The notes under the pieces are model-generated. The model saw only the letters and a list, made by a program, of their open reading frames with translations. It was not told the origin of the DNA and did not search any database. From Betaproteobacteria bacterium (GTDB lineage Bacteria; Pseudomonadota; Gammaproteobacteria; Burkholderiales; SG8-41): a stretch of DNA of 38,840 bases. Each line of letters begins with the position of its first letter. Position 1 is the stretch's first letter. Location of the stretch: assembly GCA_016183675.1 (NCBI GenBank), contig JACPEF010000034.1, positions 1 to 38,840 of the forward strand, given 5' to 3'. A program made the translations under genes and the position numbers. Shown here one piece after another: positions 30,598-38,840 of this stretch.

Positions 30598-30680
30598 CCC
30601 TCACCCCCGCCCCTCTCCCGAGCGGAGAGGGGAGGCTCGAGCTTGCCCTTCTCCTTGGGGAGAAGGGGAAGGGATGAGGG
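30598..30680. repeat. cloverleaf-forming palindromic repeat (three-way junction)
   Basis: outer CCCTCA/TGAGGG; inner hairpins CCCCTCTCC/GGAGAGGGG (30610-30632) and CCCTTCTCC/GGAGAAGGG (30646-30667). Confidence 0.85.
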
Positions 30681-30703
30681 ATGGGCGTTTATCGGCGGTT
30701 TCA

Positions 30704-31633
30704 TCAAGATCGCTCCGCGACGCGCTCGCCGAGCAGACCGGAAGGACGGAACACCAGCACCAGGATCAGCACTAGGAAGGCGAACACGTCCTGGTAGTGG
30801 CTGCCGAGGAAGCCACCGGTCAAGTCCCCGATGTAGCCGGCGCCGAGGCTCTCGATTATGCCGAGCAGGAGACCGCCCAGCATCGCGCCGGCAAGATTGC
30901 CGATGCCGCCGAGCACGGCGGCGGTGAACGCCTTCAAGCCCAGCATGAAGCCCATAAAGTAGTGGGCGACGCCGTAATAGGCGCTGATCATCACGCCGGC
31001 GACCGCGGCGAGCGCCGAGCCGACCACGAAGGTGATCGAGATCACGGTGTTGATGTTGACGCCCATGAGCCCCGCGATCTCCGGGTTCTCAGAAGTGGCC
31101 CGCATCGCGCGCCCGAGCCGCGTGCGGTGCACGAGGTAGAGCAGCACGAGCATGGCGGCGGCGGCGAGCAGCACGATGAAGATCTGCAGGTCGTTGATCG
31201 TGGCGCCGGCGAACTGGTGGGGCGTGGCCGGCAGCAGCGCCGGAAACGAATGGTACTGGCGTCCCCAGATGATCATTGCGGCGTTCTGCAGCAGTATGGA
31301 CATGCCGATCGCGGTGATGAGGGCGGCGAGCCGCGGCGCGCCGCGCAGCGGCCGGTAGGCGACGCGCTCGATGCCGTAGCCCAATGCCATGCACACCGGC
31401 ATCGCTGCGAGGAGCCCCAACGCCGCGATCACGGGCCCGGGCAGCGCGATGCCGCTCGCCACCAGCATCTGGATCACGCTGAGCGCCACCATGGCGCCGA
31501 TCATCACCACTTCGCCATGCGCGAAGTTGATCAGGCCGAGGATGCCGTAGACCATGGTGTAGCCGAGCGCGACCAGCGCGTAGATCGCGCCCAGGACGAG
31601 CCCGTTGATGAGCTGCTGAAGAAAAATATCCAC
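30704..31633 (-). CDS. livH: branched-chain amino acid ABC transporter permease LivH
   Basis: QQLINGLVLGAIYALVALGYTMVYGILGLINFAHGEVVMIGA. Confidence 0.96.
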   Translation of the reverse strand: MDIFLQQLINGLVLGAIYALVALGYTMVYGILGLINFAHGEVVMIGAMVALSVIQMLVASGIALPGPVIAALGLLAAMPVCMALGYGIERVAYRPLRGAPRLAALITAIGMSILLQNAAMIIWGRQYHSFPALLPATPHQFAGATINDLQIFIVLLAAAAMLVLLYLVHRTRLGRAMRATSENPEIAGLMGVNINTVISITFVVGSALAAVAGVMISAYYGVAHYFMGFMLGLKAFTAAVLGGIGNLAGAMLGGLLLGIIESLGAGYIGDLTGGFLGSHYQDVFAFLVLILVLVFRPSGLLGERVAERS

Positions 31634-31649
31634 GGGTGCGGTTTACACG

Positions 31650-31674
31650 CAAAAACGGCACCCGAAGGTGCCGT
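31650..31674 (-). terminator. intrinsic terminator/attenuator between livK and livH (cUUCGg tetraloop plus T5)
   Basis: minus strand ACGGCACC-TTCG-GGTGCCGT followed by TTTTG. Confidence 0.85.
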
Positions 31675-31709
31675 CTGCGTGAGGACGTGACCGGCTCATC
31701 CCGCCATGT

Positions 31710-32939
31710 TCACTTCTTCTGCGCTGCCGGGGCGGCGGCGGGCGCGGCCGCTTCGCCACCGACGGTTTCGAGCGCGTCCCACTTGCCGCTCTTCACGACG
31801 TAGAGCGTGATCGGGCCGTTCCTGAGATCGCCCTTCCCGTCGAAAGCGATCGGCCCGGTCACTCCCTGCCGGCTGATTCTGGCGAGCTCGGGGAGGTACT
31901 TGGCAGGCTCGGTGGAATTTGCCTTCTGCATCGCCTCCACCAGCGTCACCGCCGCGTCGTAGGCGAAGGGCGCGTAAATCTGGATCTGGCCGTACTTGGC
32001 GGTGTAGCGTTCGGTGAAACCCTTCCCGCCCGGCATCTTGTCGAGCGGCAATCCGGGCGACGAGGCAACCACGCCTTCGGCAGCGGGCCCGGCGAGCTTG
32101 ATGAACTCGGGGCTTTGCGCGCCATCGCCCGCCAGGAACTTCGCCTTCACCGCGAGCGTCTTCATTTGCGCCACCATCGGGCCGGCCTGCGCGTCCATGC
32201 CGCCGTAGAACACGAGGTCCGGCTTCCTGGCCTTGACGTTGGTCAATATCGCGCGGAAGTCGGTCGCCTTGTCGCTGGTGTACTCGCGACCCACGATGTT
32301 CGCGCCGGAGGCCTTCGCCGCCTTCTCGAATTCGTCGGCAAGGCCCTGTCCGTAAGCGGTGCGGTCGTCGATGATGGCGATTTTCCTGGCGCCGAGCCGG
32401 GCGACCGCGTACTCGCCCAGCACCTTGCCCTGCTGCACGTCGTTCGCCATCACGCGGAACGCCCCCTTGTAGCCCTGCTCGGTGTACTTGGGGTTGGTCG
32501 CCGAAGGCGAAATCTGCGGAATGCCGGCATCGTTGTAGATCTTCGAGGCCGGGATGGTGGTGCCCGAGTTGAGATGTCCGATCACGCCGGCGACCCTGGC
32601 GTCCACCAGCTTCTGCGCGACGATGGTGCCGGTCTTGGGATCGGCCTGATCGTCTTCGCTCAGCAGCTCGAACTTCGCCTTCGCGCCGCCGATCATCAGG
32701 CCCCTGGCGTTGATTTCCGCGACCGCCAGCCGCGCGCCGTTGTCGTTGTCCTTGCCGAGATGCGCCTGCGGTCCGGTGAGCGGCGCGACCGAGCCGAGCT
32801 TCACCACGATCTCGGGCGGCGGCTTGGGCGCCTCGGCCTTGGAGGCGGGCGGCGGCGGGGGGGCTTCTCTGCCGCAGGCGGCGAGGAAGGCCGCCGCCAC
32901 GAGGCCCATACCGACGCTCAGTAGGTGTCTGCGAACCAT
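31710..32939 (-). CDS. livK: branched-chain amino acid ABC transporter substrate-binding lipoprotein LivK
   Basis: lipobox FLAAC; VKLGSVAPLTGPQAHLGKDNDNGARLAVAEINARG; IAIIDDRTAYGQGLADEF. Confidence 0.95.
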   Translation of the reverse strand: MVRRHLLSVGMGLVAAAFLAACGREAPPPPPASKAEAPKPPPEIVVKLGSVAPLTGPQAHLGKDNDNGARLAVAEINARGLMIGGAKAKFELLSEDDQADPKTGTIVAQKLVDARVAGVIGHLNSGTTIPASKIYNDAGIPQISPSATNPKYTEQGYKGAFRVMANDVQQGKVLGEYAVARLGARKIAIIDDRTAYGQGLADEFEKAAKASGANIVGREYTSDKATDFRAILTNVKARKPDLVFYGGMDAQAGPMVAQMKTLAVKAKFLAGDGAQSPEFIKLAGPAAEGVVASSPGLPLDKMPGGKGFTERYTAKYGQIQIYAPFAYDAAVTLVEAMQKANSTEPAKYLPELARISRQGVTGPIAFDGKGDLRNGPITLYVVKSGKWDALETVGGEAAAPAAAPAAQKK

Positions 32940-32981
32940 GTGGCCCCCTTGCGATAAACTATTGTTGCTGCGGAAAAAATC

Positions 32982-33010
32982 ATTATCCGCAGGGCCTGCG
33001 AGGTTGTCAA
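32982..33010 (-). promoter_or_regulatory. near-consensus sigma70 promoter of livK: TTGACA-N17-GATAAT
   Basis: minus strand -35 TTGACA (33005-33010), 17-bp spacer, -10 GATAAT (32982-32987); AAGGGGG upstream of the ATG. Confidence 0.85.
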
Positions 33011-33041
33011 TTTTGCAACCCGGCCGCGCGGCGCCCTGGTG

Positions 33042-33070
33042 AAAAAAAAGCCGGCGCTTGCCGGCTTTTT
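33042..33070. terminator. bidirectional intrinsic terminator
   Basis: AAAAAGCCGGC-GCTT-GCCGGCTTTTT. Confidence 0.9.
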
Positions 33071-33086
33071 CCTCATCGATCCGGGG

Positions 33087-33416
33087 TTACTTGACCGACA
33101 TGATCCACTGCACGATGGTCTTGATGTCCGCGTCCTTCACGTGCGCGTTGGGCGGCATCGGCACATCGCCCCACACGCCCTTGCCCCCCGCTTTCACCTT
33201 GCCGATCAGGTTGGCTTCCGCCCCCTTCTCCTTGCGGTACTTGTCGGCGATCTGCTTGTAAGACGGCCCCACCAGCTTCTTGTCCACGGTGTGACAGGCG
33301 AGGCAGCCGCTCGCCTTGGCCAGCGCTTCGGCGGCCTTGGCATCGGCGGCGTGCGCGCCGGCGGCGAGCGAGGCTCCGGCGGCGGCGGCGAGGATGGTCG
33401 CGATTGCTTTCATCAT
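33087..33416 (-). CDS. class I monohaem cytochrome c (c-551/c8-like)
   Basis: signal peptide; SGCLACHTVDKKLVGPSYKQIADKY; MPPNAHVKDADIKTIVQWIMS. Confidence 0.94.
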   Translation of the reverse strand: MMKAIATILAAAAGASLAAGAHAADAKAAEALAKASGCLACHTVDKKLVGPSYKQIADKYRKEKGAEANLIGKVKAGGKGVWGDVPMPPNAHVKDADIKTIVQWIMSVK

Positions 33417-33481
33417 TGTTGGCTCCTTGGGCGGTTTCAGTTCGGGGTCAAAAAACCCGCGCATTTTACCTCACATTAAAG

Positions 33482-33501
33482 CCGTCAACTACCGTTGACG
33501 G
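33482..33501 (-). terminator. candidate terminator downstream of yyaL
   Basis: CCGTCAAC-tacc-GTTGACGG followed on the minus strand by CTTTAAT. Confidence 0.5.
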
Positions 33502-33541
33502 TTTACTTGCGCGCGTTGGCGAGGGACGGCATGCCCGCCCC

Positions 33542-35596
<2,055 letters not shown>

Positions 35597-35934
35597 GCTA
35601 CACCCATGAAACGCACGAGCGCGCCCAAACTCGGCGCCCAATTTGCATTCTGTCATAGGATGAAGCCATGCGGAGAGCTCGTGCTACGCCCTATCCGGCG
35701 TGCCCCGCAAATTCCTCCGCTGCCGATAAGGCGGGATGGGCTCTCGGTTCGACCATCACCCTGCCCCTGCACCCTTACCGCACGGCTGCTGCCGGCCACC
35801 ACCATGCGAACAAAATCCCCCTAGCGTCATTACGGGTTTATTGGGGATTGCCTCCCCTTTACCTCGAAAGCGTTACGCATTACGCTAAAGGAAGAAAGCA
35901 TTTTTCGCCCATTCAGCCGAGAGGGGGAAACGTC

Positions 35935-36849
35935 ATGGCCAAAGCGATCAAGCGGAAGCTCACGGTCGAGAGCGCGGAAGCGGTACTGGGCTTGCACTGG
36001 TTCGTCGCTCAGGGCGACGGGCTCTTTGCGGAGGAAGGGCTGGAGGTGGAAATCCTCAAGCCCAAGGCCCCGCCCAGGTTCGGCCCCAATGATCCTCGAC
36101 GGTTCGATCATCACTTGGTCAACGCATTCAACTACCAGACCCTTTTCGAAGAGCGCAAGTGCGACATCTATCGCGCCTGTGAATGGGGTCAGATCCGCCG
36201 CTCCTACGACAGCAAACGCGGGGGGCCGATCGTGGGCAAGCGGCCCGCCGTCGTCTGTCAGGGAGTCTACGTGCGGCCGGAGTCGCCGGTGAACGCCCCG
36301 ATCCAACTTGCGAACAAGACCGTCGGGATCCAATTCCACCAGGGCTCGCACTACTCGACGATTGCGATGCTGGAAGGCTTCGTCAGTCCGCAGGAGATGA
36401 AGATCGTCCACGCCGGCCCCGTCGAGGAGCGCTACGACGCGCTGGAGAAAGGCGAGGTCGATGCCGCCACCCTCATGGAGCCGTGGATCACGCTGGCCGA
36501 GAAGAACGGCTTCAAGAAGATCATCGAGACTTTCTACCTCGGCGTCGAGAATATCGCGCTCGATCTTGAGCCCGAGACCTTCCAGGCCCTCATGCGCGCG
36601 GTCCGCAAGGCGGTCAAGCACATCAATGCCGACAAGAAGCGCTACATCCATTACCTCCTCGCCGAAATGCCGGACCAGTACCGGAAGCAAATCACGCCGG
36701 AAGATTTCTACCTGCCGCGCCTGCGATACGTGGATCCTGCGCCGTACTCGCGCGAGGAGTTCGAGCACGCGTCCGAGTGGATGAAGAAGTGGGACCTCGT
36801 GCCCAAGGACGCCAGCTACGAGAAGCTGGTGGCGAATTTAATCACCTGA
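35935..36849 (+). CDS. NMT1/THI5-like (ABC-type) substrate-binding protein without obvious signal peptide
   Basis: AEAVLGLHWFVAQGDGLFAEEGLEVEILKPKA, GIQFHQGSHYSTIAMLEGF; ATG at 35935 preceded by GAGGGGG. Confidence 0.75.
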   Translation: MAKAIKRKLTVESAEAVLGLHWFVAQGDGLFAEEGLEVEILKPKAPPRFGPNDPRRFDHHLVNAFNYQTLFEERKCDIYRACEWGQIRRSYDSKRGGPIVGKRPAVVCQGVYVRPESPVNAPIQLANKTVGIQFHQGSHYSTIAMLEGFVSPQEMKIVHAGPVEERYDALEKGEVDAATLMEPWITLAEKNGFKKIIETFYLGVENIALDLEPETFQALMRAVRKAVKHINADKKRYIHYLLAEMPDQYRKQITPEDFYLPRLRYVDPAPYSREEFEHASEWMKKWDLVPKDASYEKLVANLIT

Positions 36850-36871
36850 TCATGGCGCATCGTCGGTGCGG

Positions 36872-37888
36872 ATGAAGAGGAGGGGCTTCAGCATGGAGCC
36901 GCAGCGCTCGAGCCGCCCGGTCTGCCGGGCCGTTGCTTCCGGACTCGTCTTCGCGTTCCTCCTCGCGCTGATCGCGCCGGTGGCCGGGGCCGCTTCCTTC
37001 CCGACGAAGCCGATCACCTTCGTCGTCCCCTTCCCGCCGGGCGGGCGCACGGATCTCACGGCCCGCCTTATCGCGCAGTTCGTGGAGCGGCATCTCGGCG
37101 CTCCAGCTGTGGTCATCAACAAAGCAGGCGCAGGCGGGGTGCTGGGCGCCAAGGAAGTCAGCCAGGCACGGCCCGACGGGTACCTGCTCGGGTTCTTTTC
37201 GACGGCGGTGCTCACCGCGCAGTACACGGTTCCGGCTCCGACCGACCTCAAGGACTACGAGATCATTGGCATCGTCAACGTCGATCCCGCCGCCCTCGCG
37301 GTGGGCGAGAAAGCCCCCTGGAAGACGATCGCCGACCTGGTCGAGCACGGCCGAAAGAACCCCGGGAAACTCCGGATCGGGATGATCCCGGGGGCGTCTG
37401 CCCAAGTTTTCGCAGGCGGGTTCGCGAAGGCCGCCGGGATTCAGGTCACCTACGTGCCGTTCAAGGGCGACGCCGACGGCGCGGTCGCGCTCGCGGGCGG
37501 CCACATCGAGGCGCACGTGGCGGTGCCTGTCTCGTACAAGTCGCTGGTGGAGGCGAAAAAGGTGCGCATCCTCGGCGTCGCCGCCGACAGGCGCTCGCCC
37601 CTCTACAAGGACGTCTCCACCTGGAAGGAGCACGGCGTGGACGTGGTCATCACGTCATTCCATGGCGTCTTCGCGCCGCGCGGTACGCCGCGCGAGGTGC
37701 TCAGCGTTCTGGAGGGCGCACTCGAGAAGACCATGCAGGAGAAGGAAGTCGGCGACCAGATGACCGCGGCCGGGCTCGGGGCCATTTATCTCGGCCGCCA
37801 GGACGCAGCCGCCTTCATGGCTCAGCAGGACGCCATCTACCGGGCGCTGATCCAGGAGCTCGGCATGATGGTGGCGCCGAAGAAGTGA
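36872..37888 (+). CDS. tripartite tricarboxylate transporter substrate-binding (Bug family) protein
   Basis: FPTKPITFVVPFPPGGRTDLTARLIAQFVERHLGAPAVVINKAGAGGVLGAKEV. Confidence 0.9.
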   Translation: MKRRGFSMEPQRSSRPVCRAVASGLVFAFLLALIAPVAGAASFPTKPITFVVPFPPGGRTDLTARLIAQFVERHLGAPAVVINKAGAGGVLGAKEVSQARPDGYLLGFFSTAVLTAQYTVPAPTDLKDYEIIGIVNVDPAALAVGEKAPWKTIADLVEHGRKNPGKLRIGMIPGASAQVFAGGFAKAAGIQVTYVPFKGDADGAVALAGGHIEAHVAVPVSYKSLVEAKKVRILGVAADRRSPLYKDVSTWKEHGVDVVITSFHGVFAPRGTPREVLSVLEGALEKTMQEKEVGDQMTAAGLGAIYLGRQDAAAFMAQQDAIYRALIQELGMMVAPKK

Positions 37889-37918
37889 TCGGCCACCGAG
37901 CCGGTCGAGCACCACCGA

Positions 37919-38840
37919 ATGGATGACATGACGCGCAAGCTCGGTGCCCTGCTGCTTGCAATGGCGATCGCGCTGGGCGTATCGGCGCCGACCGTAATCG
38001 CGCAGACCTATCCATCCAAGCCCATCATGCTGGTGGTGCCGTTCCCGGCCGGGGGGCGCACCGACCTCACCGGCCGTGTGGTGGCCCAATTCCTTCGGAA
38101 CGAACTGGGGCAGCCTGTGGTGGTCGTCAACAGACCGGGGGCGAGCGGCGTCCTCGGCGCCAAGGCGGTGGCTGGCGGCAACGCTGATGGTTACACCTTG
38201 GGCATATTTTCCACCGGCTTCCTCACCACCCAGTACACGGTACCGACGCCCACCAACCCGCGCGAGTTCGAATTCATCGCGCTGATCAATAAAGACCCGG
38301 CGGCGGTGGCGGTTCCGGTCGCGCGCGGCTGGAAGAACCTCGAAGAGGTGGTGAGGTGGGGCCGCGCCAATCCGGGCAAGCTCCGGGTGGGGATCAATCC
38401 GGGCAGCTCGGCCCATGTCTTCGCGGCCGCCTTCGCGCGGGCTGCGAACCTCGACGTCGTGTACGTCCCGTTCCGCGGCGGCGGCGAGCGCGCCCCCGCG
38501 CTGGCCGGCGGTCACATCGATGCCGACTTCGACATCGTGGCGCCGCTGCGGCCCCTGTCGGAAGCGGGCAAGGTCCGCATCCTGGCCGTGGCGGCCGGGC
38601 GGCGGGTCGAGCTCTATCGCGACATCGCCACCATGCGCGAGCAGGGCGTCGACCTCGTCATCTCGTCCTGGCACGGGGTGTTCGCGCCCAAAAACACGCC
38701 TCAGCAGGTGCTTGCGGCGCTAGAGGCGAGCCTGCAGCGCATTTCGCGCAACCCAAAATTTCTCGCCCACATGGAGAAGCTCCTGCTCGGTGTGCGCTAC
38801 CTGAGCCGCCAGGAATTCGCGAACTTTTTTGCCGAGCAGG
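37919..38840 (+). CDS. Bug family substrate-binding protein, truncated by the window end
   Basis: open frame from ATG 37919 (or 37928): MTRKLGALLLAMAIALGVSAPTVIAQTYPSKPIMLVVPFPAGGRTDLTGRVVAQFLRNELGQPVVVVNRPGASGVLGAKAV; absent from the ORF list because no stop is reached. Confidence 0.9.
   Translation, partial: MDDMTRKLGALLLAMAIALGVSAPTVIAQTYPSKPIMLVVPFPAGGRTDLTGRVVAQFLRNELGQPVVVVNRPGASGVLGAKAVAGGNADGYTLGIFSTGFLTTQYTVPTPTNPREFEFIALINKDPAAVAVPVARGWKNLEEVVRWGRANPGKLRVGINPGSSAHVFAAAFARAANLDVVYVPFRGGGERAPALAGGHIDADFDIVAPLRPLSEAGKVRILAVAAGRRVELYRDIATMREQGVDLVISSWHGVFAPKNTPQQVLAALEASLQRISRNPKFLAHMEKLLLGVRYLSRQEFANFFAEQ

Noticed and set aside
35870-35887. AGCGTTACGCATTACGCT near-dyad upstream of the NMT1-like gene as an operator
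   Set aside because: Only 5-bp arms match and there is no second copy; cannot be separated from chance

Overview
The window is GC-rich and has the gene order of a betaproteobacterial chromosome. Most of it is housekeeping: hemB, a di-haem cytochrome c, hemL-thiE-thiD, rubredoxin, gloA, rsmA-pdxA-surA-lptD, amgK-murU, pepP, ubiH-like, dusB-fis-purH-purD, hemF, a complete livKHMGF transporter, a cytochrome c, yyaL, and solute-binding proteins. I saw no tRNA, rRNA, CRISPR, prophage or transposase. The non-routine signals are: (1) a probable unannotated sRNA at about 1710-1813 (+). It has four consecutive perfect hairpins, the last an intrinsic terminator, an anti-Shine-Dalgarno-like loop, and an ECF-like promoter. 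It lies convergent to an engB remnant, the same neighbourhood as Spot 42/ErsA. (2) An engB gene that has lost its whole GTPase core. (3) A family of ~108-bp MITE-like elements flanked by TA in a CTAG context. One copy contains a nested 64-bp relative at a CTAG, and the insertion sites coincide with TAG stop codons of hemL, ubiH and murU. (4) A liv transporter operon continuing, through an ATGA stop/start overlap, into a membrane histidine kinase and a Ser/Thr kinase-REC-pseudoREC fusion. (5) Several further families of short intergenic repeats placed exactly at ORF ends or inside the liv operon. All calls come from reading the sequence and supplied ORFs; no searches were run.
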